Counted from the stretch's first letter, positions 38,393-50,439 are shown. The stretch: DNA of 64,000 nucleotides from Seminavis robusta (GCA_903772945.1 CAICTM010000321.1:1-64000); one strand, 5' to 3'. A program made the numbers and translations. The notes: generated from the sequence alone by a model not told the origin.

Positions 38393-39729
38393 GTGGATCG
38401 GCATACCTGGCCCGAAATGGCGAGTCTATGGCGCCAGTTTTGATTCGTCTATGGCATCGAATCGGCCACATCTCCGTGGAACATTGGCAGTCACATGGTA
38501 AAGACCAAACCTTTCACCAATGGAGTGTATTCATAGGGGACTACTCATAGGCATGATCCCATCCTTCCAATGTACAGGTACCGGAACCGGTACTTGCAGA
38601 CTCAAGCTTGGAGTCTTGCTCTGAGGTCGAGAAACACGTCTTGACTGACGTATCAAGGATGCAACAGAGGAAATCCTCTATGGAGATGATCATCCCAAGC
38701 ACAAGGAAATGCACAAGGCCAGTTGCTTCTCCACTGATGAACCCCACAAGTTCATTGTATTCCACGCAAGGAAAGATGTTTGCAGTTACATTAGTAAGAG
38801 CATCACAGTGTACAAGTTTGTCAGATATCATGGATGGATCTGAGACACTGATGAGAGCAGCGACAAACTCCACATTGGTGAACAAGATCAGTGAGTCGAG
38901 TCAACGTTCTTCCCAATGGGAACCACACTTTATGTGATGAAAGACTGCTCCGTTCTTTGGATGCAGAATGAAGAAGATTTCGAGTGGAGGTGGGTGATGC
39001 TCATCAAATGACTTGAACTTGAATTGGCCAATGGAGGTACGAGCGAGTGGGTGGAAGATGAAGTTGTCCGACCAGGATACCCAACCAACAAGACATTGAC
39101 TAGCTAGATACCATTGCGTGAACTTGCAGGATGTGTTAGCAGCTGAAAAAAGAAGGCCTTGTGGTACAGTATTCACCGTTCCCCATCCGCAATTGCCAGG
39201 AAGGTACTGCTGGAACAAGGTGATCAGCGAAGGTGTGACCGCCCAGAAGCTTGAGAGAGGCAACTGGATCTACCAACCAGCTTGAAGATTGAATGGCAAA
39301 GGACTATAGATCCTCTACTGAAGAGGTTGTTTGGGAAAAAGATCTCGAGTTGTGGTGAATGCGATGACACTACTCAGCCGTTGCAAGGGCCATTCCTTGT
39401 TTCGAGGGCTCCGAAAATGTGAGCAAAATTAATGCTTTGGTTTCACGCGATTAGAATACTAATTTTAATCGCTGTTAAGTCTCGATTTCTGCGTACTGCG
39501 ACTGGAAGAGAAAAGTGCATCCAGACGCGCTGAACTCCTGCAGACGCAGCTCCTTCTTGCTTGAACACTTGGTCACCATGATCGTTCCGAAGTGGCACAG
39601 AGACACCAGAAACGAGACTACGGCTAGCTAGCGAAGGCAACCATTGATAGCTAAACTAGCTAGCTAGTGGACCGGTCCTGCATCATCCAAAGACGGACTT
39701 TTTGGAGTATCCTGGTTGGGAAGCAAACC
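38393..39729. other. Intergenic, weak minus-strand ORFs and a dispersed repeat
   Basis: Two neighbouring minus-strand ORFs (39263-38901 and 38885-38541) have moderately protein-like composition, but no motif was recognised; they could be remains of a decayed gene. The second copy of the repeat shared with 29.5 kb lies at 39407-39495. The right end is the presumed promoter of the LRR receptor gene, with CTAGCTAGCTAG words. Confidence 0.4.
39407..39495. repeat. Dispersed repeat, copy 2
   Basis: It shares GGCTCCGAAAATGTGAGCAAAA, CTTTGGTTTCACGCGA, TGTTAAGTCT and ATTTCTGCG in order with 29514-29602. It lies about 235 bp before the ATG of the LRR receptor gene, a position similar to that of copy 1 before the secreted FNR-like gene. 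Confidence 0.75.
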
Positions 39730-42700
39730 ATGGAAGAAGTCGAAAAAAACGGTCAAGACAACATGGGATCTGCGAGCGATTTCTGTGCCGAGACGGAAGA
39801 GAGCTCTGAGGGAGTACCACTTAGTGATATTGCCGGTAGGGAAACCACCACACAAGAAGACACCATGAACAATCAGATTATTTCTCAATGTGATCAAACG
39901 GCTGACATTCCAATAAGTCAAGAAATGGTGCTCGTACCTCCTGCAGTTTCCTCCAGGCAGTCCTCAGCAACTGCTTCTATTGCTGGGGACCAAAATAATT
40001 TTCAGCATGAACAAGAAACCACCGATCATCAAACACGCCAAAAATTGGAGCCATTCCACCCTCCAGATTCTTCAAGGCAGCTGCCAGCAGCTACTTCTTT
40101 TGTTGGTACCACTGATGAGAATGATGATAATAGTCATGCTGAAACATGCACAAAAAGACACGAAATGGCAGAACAATCAGCACAAGGACCTCTACTTCAA
40201 GAGCAACGGATCCAGCAAGAACTGGGGGAAGGGACCACAACAAGCACAGCTGGTGCTTCTGCAGATGCACATAGCAACCAGAACATACATGAACATGATG
40301 AAATTGCGAGGAAACGATTTCCACAAGAAATGGTACAGGAAGGGGATGATGCCACGACATCTGCCACAGCAACAACAAATTCAAGTACAAGTACCACAGG
40401 TTCCTCCGGAGATTCACAAGGCAACCAGAACAATTCTGAACGTGATCTAGTCACGAAAAACTACATGTATATTCGACTAACAAGGGTGCAGGAAGAGATC
40501 GATGCCACAGCAACAACAAATTCAAGTACAAGCACCACGGGTTACTCGACAGAGTCACAAGGCAACCAGAATAATTATGAACATGATGAAATGGTGAAGA
40601 ATCAAATTCGACAAGAAATGGTCCAAATACCCCCTCCCATTGCTGCCAGGCAGTCCTCTGCTGCTGGCATCGACAACGCTGCTGCTGATGATATCACAAA
40701 GGATCAAATTCGACAAGAAAGGGTGACAGTGCAGATGCCCCCTCCTGTTGCTGTCAGGCAAGCCTCAGCGGTGACCATTGAAAATTTTGGTGTTGCTCAG
40801 GCAGTGAGAAACAGCACTACTACTAGACAAGAAATGGCACAACAACCAGCACCAGCAACCGCAACGACGACTCCAGCCCGCGTTGATGCAATCCAGGACG
40901 AGGTCATGGGCGGACTACAAGCCTTGCCACCACAATCGACACCTGCAGGAGCGCAACGACAGCCTGCCCCTGGTGCGTATTCGGCAAATCCGGGGACAGC
41001 CCCTGTGGCAGTTCGGGCACCGAGATATTCCATTTTTGCGAGACTGTCTCATGGCGACAGTCGTTCTCATGGCGACAGCCGTGTATCGAATGATGACCTC
41101 AATCCAATGGTTGACCTGGAAAACAACCAACATACCGCTCCGGTACGACCAAACTCGTCGCGAATCGAGTCGGATCGCTTGGTCGTAGCCGACATAGTTT
41201 CCACACGGAGCAGCAGTGTCTTTATGCAACAAGCCCGGGAAGTACAGAATGAGACAGATGGAACAGCCACCAATCTACGCAGGAAGAATTCAAAACTATT
41301 GATTGGATGCGCACTTGCGGCCATTGTATTGTTTGTGCTAGTGACGATCGTGCTGGTTGTCCTTGTCCACAACAAAAAGACCTCGGATGTGGAAAACCAG
41401 ACCAACGTACCCACTAGTCCTCCTTCTACCATGACCCCAACACAAGCACCGACGTTTTCCTTGGAAGAATCCATACTGAAACTCCTGCCGGACGACACCC
41501 AAAGGCAAATCAGGAGAGGTGGCACTCCACAAGAAAAAGCGTACGAGTGGCTTCTCGTTGATCCTGGCTTGCCAGACTACCCTGATTGGCGCCGAGTGCA
41601 ACGGTTTGCCCTGGCAACTCTTTACTATGCTACACGGGGCCAACACTGGTTCAACAATACCAACTGGCTAGATTACAACAAGGACGAATGCTCTTGGTAT
41701 ACAACAGTAGTACCGCTCCATATCTTGTTGACTCAAATCGAGGGGACGTTAGCCTACGATGAATTTGCAATAGAATTGTGGGAAGAAGAAATTTTCGATC
41801 AATACCTCGAGCAAAGCGTTTGTGAGTATGATGGCTACGCATCAAATAAGTATCAACACCTGAGGCTCTTCAAAAACAATTTGCAAGGATCGTTGCCTGA
41901 GGAGATGTATCTCTTGACATCACTGAAATCGGTAAGGCAAACGCAACCCTTTTTTGAAGTCTCCTTGATCTCTGGTCCATCATATTCTCACCTCCTTTCT
42001 CTCCACTGCAGGTGACCCTGTTCACCAATGACCTTGCTAGAAGCACCATCTCAACGCGCATTGGCAATCTCCCCGACTTCAGATTGTTGGGCATGATTAA
42101 TGTTGGTCTACAAGGATCGATTCCGACAGAGATTGGTTTACTCACGGATATGCGAGCCTTTTGGATCTTGAGCAACAATATCACTGGGACAATCCCATCG
42201 GAAATGGTGCGTCCAAGAGCTGGGCAAGGTGACAGAATCTCATCATTGTGCTCGTCACCTCATTCTATATGTATTTGTTTGAAATAGGGTTTGCTTGACC
42301 CAATGGCTGAGATTATGATGGAAGAGAATATGATTTCGGGGACGCTGCCAACTGAAATTGGACTGATGACCAACCTGAAGCGGCTGTTCTGTAAGTCAAT
42401 GGCATTGCTCCAATCTTTGTCATCCGTTCTCTTCAGAGCCACCTTTTTCCTCACCTCTTCCTTCCTCCTCCACTGCAGGTGACAATACTCTTCTGGAGGG
42501 TTCTCTTCCAACAGAACTTGGGCAATTGAGTGCCATGAGGGATATGATGATGTATTCCACGAACATTTCTGGGGCCATTCCTACTGAGATTGGGATGATG
42601 ACCAGCACAACTCGACTCTACCTGGATGAAACAAACCTTGCAGGTACCCTTCCTTCAGAGCTTGGCCAAATGACTCAAATGATTGACCTCCAGATATATG

Positions 42701-43665
42701 ATACTGGCATCACCGGAGTGATCCCAACTGAGATTGGGATGATGACCAGCACAACTCGCCTCTACCTGAATGAAATGCCCCTGGTGGGCTCTTTGCCTTC
42801 GGAACTAGGCCAAATGACTCAAATGATTGATCTAATTATGTATTCCACAAACATTTCTGGCGCCATTCCCACTGAGATTGGGATGATGACCAGCACAACT
42901 CGCCTCTGGCTGAACGAAACAAACCTTTCAGGTACCCTCCCTTCAGAGTTTGGCCAAATGGCTCAAATGAATGATCTGAGGATGTATGCCACAAACATTT
43001 CTGGGGCCATTCCCACTGAGATTGGGATGATGACCAGCACAACTCGTCTCTACCTGAGTGAAATGCCCCTTATAGGCTCGTTGCCTTCAGAATTAGGCAT
43101 GTTGACTGTGCTGGAGGATGTACAGATTTACCTCACAAACATCACTGGAGTCATTCCTACTGAGATTGGGATGATCACCAGCTTGGAATGGGTGTTCTTC
43201 GACAGCAATCGACTGAGTGGTGCCATCCCCGGTGAATTGTTTGGTCCTGGTTCCAAGGTTGAACTTCTTCACTTGTTTGGAAATTCTTTGAATGGATCCC
43301 TGCCCATTGAGATTGGACAAGCTTCTGGCTTGAAGTTTCTTTGGTTGGACCGAAACCAGTTGACTGGATCTCTTCCAAGTGAGATTGGTCTGCTCGAGAA
43401 TCTGGAAGACCTGGATTTGTCCTACAATGAGTTTGAGGGGAGTGTCCCAGCAGCACTTTTTGACTTGATGGCTGAAGGTTCCATGTTGTTGGCAAATCTA
43501 ACGGATACTGGGCTGTCTGGGAGTCTCCCTTCTGAAGTGTGTGTTGCTCCGATGGAACTGGTGTTCAACTGCTCTGAGCTTTTGTGTGGCTGTGAATGCA
43601 GTTGTGATGCTGGGGAAAGAGGAGACAGCACCTGGGTGAATCAAACAGCTAATCAAACAGTGTAG
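39730..43665 (+). CDS. LRR receptor-like membrane protein, four exons
   Basis: Exons 39730-41931, 42012-42206, 42288-42390 and 42479-43665 join in frame to 1228 aa (introns 80, 81 and 88 bp, donors GTAAGG, GTGCGT, GTAAGT). Residues 1-520 are a hydrophilic, Gln/Ser/Thr-rich region with degenerate repeats around QEMVQxPPPxxxRQSSA, probably cytoplasmic. One transmembrane helix follows (LLIGCALAAIVLFVLVTIVLVVLV). Outside it, KAYEWLLVDPGLPDY...VQRFALATLYYATRGQHWFNNTNWL is the juxtamembrane cap typical of diatom LRR receptors. About sixteen 24-residue LRRs of the plant type (NISGAIPTEIGMMTS) come next, and a Cys-rich end cap (CGCECSCDAG) closes the protein. No kinase is present. The in-frame GTG upstream is disfavoured. 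The ligand is unknown. Confidence 0.85.
42583..43158 (+). repeat. Exact 144-bp tandem repeat within LRRs
   Basis: Four units begin at 42583, 42727, 42871 and 43015 with the same words (ACTGAGATTGGGATGATGAC, then CAGCACAACTCG). The period is exactly 144 bp, i.e. two 24-residue LRRs. The high nucleotide similarity points to recent duplication or gene conversion. Confidence 0.92.
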
Positions 43666-44590
43666 CTTTCCAACGGGGGACATCTACTGTAGCTAGTTTT
43701 CATAACCATAAATAGCTATGATAGTTGGCATTCGCCTTTCACAGTTGTAGAAAGAAGATGATAAGATTACCACATGCTCAGCTAGCTCTGGATGGTCAAT
43801 TCCCACGGTCGGCAATGTTCCCACGGCCAGCCAATGCCTACCTATGAAGGTAGAAGGGATAACACTTGCTATGTCACATGGTACAGTTCCTCGGTCCCAG
43901 AGCTGGGTCGCTCCCCCGGAGGCCCCAAAAGGAGCTAAAGACATCTCAGCTACGGTACCTTAGCTAGGTAGCTGGTACATCGTACAATGCCATGGTCAAC
44001 TATATATTGGGAGCGGGATGGATGCAGCTGTTCGGTTCCATCCATGGCAGCTTGCAATATCCCAACAGCATGTTCGCGAAAGACCTCGCACCGGTTCACA
44101 GTTCCATTATTACATGTATTGCGTCCAAAGAACGGAAGGCATTGTTGTCCGGAAGCACAGTTGTTCTCCACAACCGTTCCAGCTGTTCCGCTTTGACATC
44201 GGAAATCTGCTTTGATTCGATTTGATTGAATCGAATCATTCGTTCAGTCATTCAGCTTTAGTACGGTGAGGTAGCTCAGGTAAATATAGAGTCAAGGGTA
44301 TTATTTACACTGACAATTTAGTTGAGAATAAACATTTACCAAATCTACCTTTATTGTTTGTAGGGTTCTCGATCCGAAATTATGATCCAGGCAAGACAAG
44401 GTCTTGCATGGAACGTTGTGATGTCGCCCGCGCCTCAAGCCTTCCGGATTTTTCTCCAGGGAAGAGCCAGCAATCAGTCATTGTCATTTTCCCGCCCTTC
44501 CCACTGGTAGAGCAAGCAAACACAAACAGACACAAACTCGGATCCTCTTCATTCAAATAACAAAAGTTAACAGTATCAACAACAACAACA
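43666..44590. other. Intergenic, no gene seen
   Basis: This 925-bp spacer has GTACC and CTAGCTAG words around 43960-43985 and a GATTCGATTTGATTGAATCGAATC palindrome-like stretch near 44214-44238. The right end is the probable promoter of the 14-3-3 gene, ending in an (AAC)n leader. No other feature was recognised. Confidence 0.45.
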
Positions 44591-45422
44591 ATGGACCGCG
44601 ATAGTCTGGTATACAAGGCCAAGTTGGCCGAACAAGCCGAGCGCTTTGATGAGATGGTCGCTGACATGAAGGAGGTTGCCAAGCAACCTCAAGAACTGAC
44701 TGTTGAAGAGCGTAACCTTCTGTCCGTCGCCTACAAGAATGTGATTGGATCTCGTCGTGCCTCGTGGCGTGTGGTGACCTCCATTGAGCAAAAGGGAGAC
44801 CCCGAGAAGATGACCATCATCAAGGACTACAAGGCCAAGATCGAGACGGAGCTTGTGGATATCTGTAACGACATTTTGGGCATTATCGAGGAATCGCTCA
44901 TTCCCAACTCGTCGTCCGAAGAAGCCAAGGTCTTTTACTACAAAATGAAGGGTGACTACCATCGTTATCTTTCCGAGTTCCAATCCGGCGACACCCGCAA
45001 GGACAGTGCTGGAGCGGCCTTGGATGCCTACCAGGCGGCCAGTGGCATTGCCTCGTCCGACTTGCCACCCACTCATCCCATTCGTCTTGGACTGGCACTC
45101 AACTTCTCCGTCTTTTACTACGAAATCCTCAACAGTCCCGACAAAGCATGTCAAATCGCCAAGCAAGCCTTTGATGACGCCATTGCTGAATTGGACACTC
45201 TCAATGAAGAAAGCTACAAGGATTCCACACTCATTATGCAGTTGTTGCGTGATAACTTGACTCTCTGGACCAGTGAGTGTATGAACCAGTCAATGACATG
45301 ACACGATCCAGTATGACCCTTTTACTCAAATCTTGTTTTTAACCTTCCTTCTTTTCTCATTAACAACAGGCGACACAGCAGATGAAGGGGATGGGGCAGA
45401 ACCAGAAGAAAAGGGAGAATAA
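44591..45422 (+). CDS. 14-3-3 protein
   Basis: Exons 44591-45272 and 45370-45422 (intron 97 bp, GTGAGT...CAACAG) join to 244 aa, a normal length for the family. Both 14-3-3 signatures are present: [11 protein letters not shown] near 41-51 and [18 protein letters not shown] near 209-226. The phosphopeptide-binding residues are in place ([18 protein letters not shown]). The second exon gives only the acidic, variable tail ([17 protein letters not shown]). The ATG lies in an ideal AACAACAACAATGG context. The protein is a cytosolic dimer that binds phosphoserine/threonine partners; it is probably constitutively and strongly expressed. Confidence 0.97.
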
Positions 45423-45996
45423 ACACGCGTGTGATCGGTTGTGTTGACTGACATTGTGATAGCCTTTGTGATTGTAATAACTCTTCTAAACTGAACCTTT
45501 AAAAGACAACACAATTGTTTGCTGCGTTTATTTATGTGTATTAGCTAGCTGGTTACTTGTCTACCCGCGGTCATTGGTCTTTCATTTGGTTGTTGGGTTG
45601 GGTTGCGACGTAGGTGGTGCGAGCCTTGTCGTGCGGATTGGGTGTATCTACATGATAGTAGTGAGGGCGTCGGTGGATACGATGGAACAGCGTCTATCCG
45701 ATCTTTGGTGGCACGGTAGGCTACTAGTACCGTATTTGGGAAGCAATGACCAACCTTTACGACTGATTTTGTCGAAGCTCCTATTGGAAACGAAATGCTT
45801 TCGCTAAAGCAGTTTTGTTTGGCATCAGAGAGAACTTTACCGGACTCGACTCACATGCATCATGAAAGCTACTAGCAAGCTAGATGATATCAGGACACGA
45901 TCTAAACAGTTCTATCAGTTTACTAAATGCAGTATGTCTTTGTTCGTTATTCTTGTTCAGAAAGCAACATTGGCAAGATCTACTTGGCTTCTTCAA
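45423..45996. other. Intergenic between convergent genes
   Basis: This 574-bp spacer lies between the 14-3-3 gene and a minus-strand phosphatase gene. No gene or notable repeat was recognised. Confidence 0.45.
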
Positions 45997-47553
45997 CTAA
46001 CACGGAATCAATCGTCCCTCCGGAGTCAAAACACAGGGAATAGGTGCGGCATTGTGAGGTTTGAGTTGTGGACTACAGAATCCTTGCTCGTCGGCGAGTG
46101 CGGCACGAATGACGTGAAAGTGACACACGACGGCAATGTGTTGTGGTGGTGGGCACACACTTGACATTGTAGTAGTAGTACTTGCAGCAAGCCACTGAAA
46201 GACTTGTCGAATGTACTGGCGCCTTAAGACATTGGGGATTTTCGTGTGGTGTGGAGCGGATTGGACGTCAATCCGCATGCCACGAGGAGCGTCCAACTCG
46301 TTCAAGACGCGAACAAGGGGTCGGGGTTGATTCTCGGGAATGTTGGCCGCCCCCAGTTCGCACAAATCGTAATGGACCATCAGATGGCGATTGTCAGGAA
46401 ATCCCAAGAGGGCTGTTTGCAAGGCCCTCGTCAACGGAGATGTCAGGATATAGTCCATTGGTGGCAGATGATAGCGTGTGGGCATGGATCTGGCTTGTTG
46501 CTGACCGCGTTCGGACAGTCCACAATCCAACAAGGTGACATCCGTAAGGCGTTGCGTCCGAGGAGCCAATTGACCCAGAGATTCCCCGTGGCGAATCAGC
46601 CAGACAATAGTGTGATCCTGAAAGGATGGTGATGCCTGCAGGATGGTAACGCTCCGAGGAGATGCGAGTCGATGTCCTTCAGGATTCACTGCAGCGGTTG
46701 CGTGCAACATGTCCACCTGCTTGATATTCTTGGGTCGACTCGGTGTCACTACTGCAGTTGCCGCCACTGAATATAGTTGACGTGAATTCCTCTTTGTTGG
46801 AGCTGGTGATTCTACCTCAGTCTTGACATCGCAGGGTCGAGATGGAGTCACTGCTTTGTTTGACACTACCGTCATCTGGTTATCTTCCGAAAAGGAACTC
46901 GAAGCGGTCGTTTCGATGCTCGAGGATGAGGAAGTCAATGTGACACCTGCAAACAAGTCTGTAATAACCGCAGTTGTAGTGTCCGACATCTCCATCTGCT
47001 CCATATTCTTGGGTCGCCTACTATTAATAGGTTTCATTATGGGAATTGCTGTCACTGATTTCCGTTGATTTGGATTCCTTAGAGTCGGAGATGGCGATTC
47101 TAAGGCAGTCTTGACATTGCTGGGTCGAGATGGAGTCACTGCTTTGGTTGACATTACCGCCAACTGGTTTTCTTCGGAAAATGAACTCGAATCAGTCGTT
47201 TCGATGCTCGAGGATGAGGAAGTCAATGTGACATCTGGCAACGATTTGGCGGAAGCTACCCATGGAATCTCATCATCATGGCTCGTACGAGTACTGGTAG
47301 TAGTATTGGGATTGGCATTCTCCATGGACAATAAACCATCATTGGCCTTGCTGGCAGTGTTGCGATGTGGCTTTCGGGGATCTCGTACCGTTCGTCGACA
47401 TCGGCGACTGGTTCCAGAGGTACGCGTGCTCGTGATAGTGGTACCATGATGTGTGTTTTGGTTTTGGCCATACTTGGCTTGATACAATCTTTCCGTCAAC
47501 TTCAACGTAGACGGTTTGGGAGGGGATTCAACACTACCATTTTTATTGTCCAT
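45997..47553 (-). CDS. Histidine phosphatase-family protein with repeat-rich N-terminus
   Basis: This 518-aa single-exon protein has a C-terminal histidine-phosphatase (phosphoglycerate-mutase-like) domain: IVWLIRHGESLG with the phospho-accepting His, LTSPLTRALQTA, YDLCELGAANIPENQ and the second catalytic His in AVVCHFHVIRAAL. The spacing is normal. The N-terminal 300 residues are Ser/Thr/Pro-rich and include two tandem copies of a 96-residue unit (VTLTSSSSSIETT...SSSFSE..Q..V.S.KAVTPSRP). There is no signal peptide. The substrate is unknown; small-molecule phosphates or phosphoproteins are both possible in this superfamily. Confidence 0.8.
   Translation of the reverse strand: MDNKNGSVESPPKPSTLKLTERLYQAKYGQNQNTHHGTTITSTRTSGTSRRCRRTVRDPRKPHRNTASKANDGLLSMENANPNTTTSTRTSHDDEIPWVASAKSLPDVTLTSSSSSIETTDSSSFSEENQLAVMSTKAVTPSRPSNVKTALESPSPTLRNPNQRKSVTAIPIMKPINSRRPKNMEQMEMSDTTTAVITDLFAGVTLTSSSSSIETTASSSFSEDNQMTVVSNKAVTPSRPCDVKTEVESPAPTKRNSRQLYSVAATAVVTPSRPKNIKQVDMLHATAAVNPEGHRLASPRSVTILQASPSFQDHTIVWLIRHGESLGQLAPRTQRLTDVTLLDCGLSERGQQQARSMPTRYHLPPMDYILTSPLTRALQTALLGFPDNRHLMVHYDLCELGAANIPENQPRPLVRVLNELDAPRGMRIDVQSAPHHTKIPNVLRRQYIRQVFQWLAASTTTTMSSVCPPPQHIAVVCHFHVIRAALADEQGFCSPQLKPHNAAPIPCVLTPEGRLIPC
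46812..47243 (-). repeat. 288-bp tandem repeat within phosphatase gene
   Basis: The best-conserved parts of two direct copies lie at 46812-46956 and 47098-47243, offset by 288 bp (96 codons) and sharing words such as GGTCGAGATGGAGTCACTGC and TCGATGCTCGAGGATGAGGA. The copies keep the reading frame. Confidence 0.88.
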
Positions 47554-49975
47554 TTGGATCTACTCTGGCGTGGTAGACTTTGCTGGAGACAAAACAACAA
47601 ACAACAACAAACAACAGAATGCTTTGGAAAGAAAAAATGGCGCTGATGTCGATTTTTGGATCGCGCAGCTGTTTCGCCGCCAATTTGCCGTTGGGTTTTG
47701 CAGTTCTTTACAGCCTTGCTAGCTCATTTGCTTCCCATTTAACTCATCCCACTCACTCGACAACTCGACTCAACCTTCACTCTTGGCTCACCTCGTTGGG
47801 ATGATTGTGGGGCTCTTGCACTCTACTCAGTTCCTAGCTAGCGACAACGGGGGTCTAGTAGAGTAGGTGGATTATCTACGGAAGCCAGCTAAGGTAGTCT
47901 GTCCCCTGCATCCTCCCCCCTCATTTCTCTGACTGTCCTGGTTCATTCCTTTCCTCCTTTGGTCGGTTTGCTCTCCTGGCTGCACGGCTCACGCTCTGGC
48001 CTATTGCACTGGTCCTCTGACATCGATCCATCCTCTCCCATAGTTCCCTCTAAATTCATATAGTAAGCTTCCTTGATAACTCATCCTTCAGACCAGGAGC
48101 CTTGGGGTAGATCTAGACTAATGGCTTTCAGTATGCTTGAATGAATCCAACCAGAATCAGGTGGGACTTCATCATTTCCTGTACAATCAAACAATGCTGT
48201 GCTATGATACGGCAAGGAACATACTCAGTAGTTGCGTTCATGTTGGCTTGGCTGGGCGTTGCGGCACTGGTATCATACATGCAGCTGTATTGTTCAGCCA
48301 CTAGTAGTATTGTTCCATGGTATTGCTGCAAGGAGAGATCTTCCTCTAAGTCCGGTCGCGACTTATACAGTCTGGCCGGGCAATCGTAGACGCGGGTGCA
48401 CTTGGACTGTGGTCAGTGGCCACATCAAAGAATCTGTGGAAGATGGAAGAATGCTACATGTACAACTAACTGAAGAGGACCTGGTATTGTTAATACCAGA
48501 GTGCTAGCTGGCTCCGGAGCGGCATCTCTGTAACGCACTGCTGGTAATCGAGTATGAAACAATTGAAGGTGCGCTGGTGGGTCAGTTTGCACTGGTCCAT
48601 CCGTCCATCCCCTTACTCCAGAGATCCAGCCAGAGTCTAGCTAGCTTTCAGGGGGGCAATTTTTTGATCCATGCCTCCATGCCTTCTTCCTTCAGAAACT
48701 CTGAAAGGGAGATTGTGCAGGGTTCAGGGATGGAGACGCTGCCTTTTCTGTTTTCTCTTTTGTTTTGTTTTTTGTGGAAAACCCAACCGAACATCCAAAC
48801 ATACTGAGGAGTACAGAGCAATAATGTGCATAGCAAGAAGTCTTCTTGGATGTGGGCTGCAATGACTGGAAGAGGTAGGTGCTCCCGTTCTGGAGCAGTT
48901 GTTAAACCAGAGTTCCGGACCGTTCCGGTCAATGATCAAAACAAAATGACTGTAAAGATACGTCAAAAGCTGGAAATGATGCTATGGTTCACTTTGTTGA
49001 TTGAAGTAAGTGTGCCAAAAAATTGGAGTGGTCTATCTAGTAGTCCATGTGAGGATGTGAGGTGGTACCCACTGGAGGGTCCGTTTTGTGGTTTTGTACT
49101 GCTCAATCCATTCCTAATTCCTAATGGCTACCAGAGCAGCCATCTTGATGGTCAGGAGTTGCCGAGTCCTCCTCCAAGAGGCAAGAGGCCCTTCAACAAG
49201 TCAAGACTGTGATGAAACTGGTTAGCTAGCTAGTGCAACTAACTGTACCACTATCAAAGAGACTGTGATAGCAGTGGTGCAACTGTCAAAGAGAAAAGTG
49301 AGGAGGATGGAAGAGGAAAGCATGGTACCGGTGTATGGTGTAAGGGTACCGATACTCGACAGTCGCTCGACAGCAATTTTAACGAGTGTACGAGGCAACA
49401 ATGAACAAGAGATGATGATCGTGCATTGTTCCTGTTGAAGGAGATGCTGAATGCTGAGAAGAGCTTCAAAGAGGTCTTCTTGGAATGGTCTGGTGGAACC
49501 CAATCACTGTTTTAAGTCCAACGAAAGCTACTGGTACTGGACAAGCACGCCATAAATCCATCTTTTGGTCAAGAACCTTGATGCGGTGGCCAAGCACAAA
49601 TGATACTAGTAAAAGCTAAAAGGCTTACCAGTGGTCAAAGTGCAAAGACTGTCAAACTATTAAATAATAAAAGAAGATAGGGAAAGAATGCTCCAATCAA
49701 GAGCAGATGACAAAGTCAACACTTCTGTCTGACTCTCAGTCTAACTCTCACTGTACTCCTGTATTCACGGTTTATTAAATTTTCGTGGGGGATGAGCAAA
49801 CCTCCTCATAGCGCTAGATTGCATTGGTTAGGCAGTAGGGTATGTGGTGCTAGTACCTCCGTAGTTACCGATACATTGACACATAATACTGGTAGATTGA
49901 TCAACTGACTCAACTAACGAAAAGTCAGTTGAAAACTTAAAATTCGGTTTTTTACCGGCAAATACGTTTAATTAG

Positions 49976-50130
49976 ATTGGATTGGATTGGTTTGAATTGC
50001 ATTGGATTGGACTAGATTGGATTCAATTAGATCCAGAAAGGTACTGTATTTTGTATAGTAAATACCAATTCAATGCAATCCAATCCAATTCAATTCAATG
50101 CAATCCAATTCAATGCAATCCAATTAAATC
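49976..50130. repeat. ATTGG/CCAAT repeats in opposite orientation
   Basis: The left part (49976-50032) is built of GATTGGATTGG-type units. The right part (50066-50120) contains the 15-mer CAATTCAATGCAATC three times (50066, 50091, 50106) and CCAAT words on the same strand, so the two halves are partly complementary and could form an imperfect hairpin around a spacer of about 35 bp. Confidence 0.8.
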
Positions 50131-50439
50131 AAAAATAACCAGAAAAAGCCAAAAATTGGATTTGATCATTCCTTTTCGCCCAAACTGCACCGCTGCAGGT
50201 ATCCATACCTACAGGACTTTCTTGGTAGTAGTGTGGAAGCTGACCCACCCTAACTATCAGTGTTACGGTATCGAATAGAGTACACTACAGGGCTATGGCA
50301 ACTTTTGCTCATCCCTCAATGACTGCATGCTCACTTAATCGGTCCCAATGTCTTGGAAGCTTGGAAGAAGATCAAGCCCTCCAACTAACAGCCATACTTT
50401 TAAAATACATGTAGTACGTCCACACGGTATCAATGACCA

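Noticed and set aside
43987-44225. Overlapping ORFs upstream of the 14-3-3 gene
   Set aside because: Three frames are open over the same short stretch and none has a recognisable motif.
48826-49212. Plus-strand ORF of 128 codons
   Set aside because: It starts with GTG, has low-complexity ends and no family resemblance.
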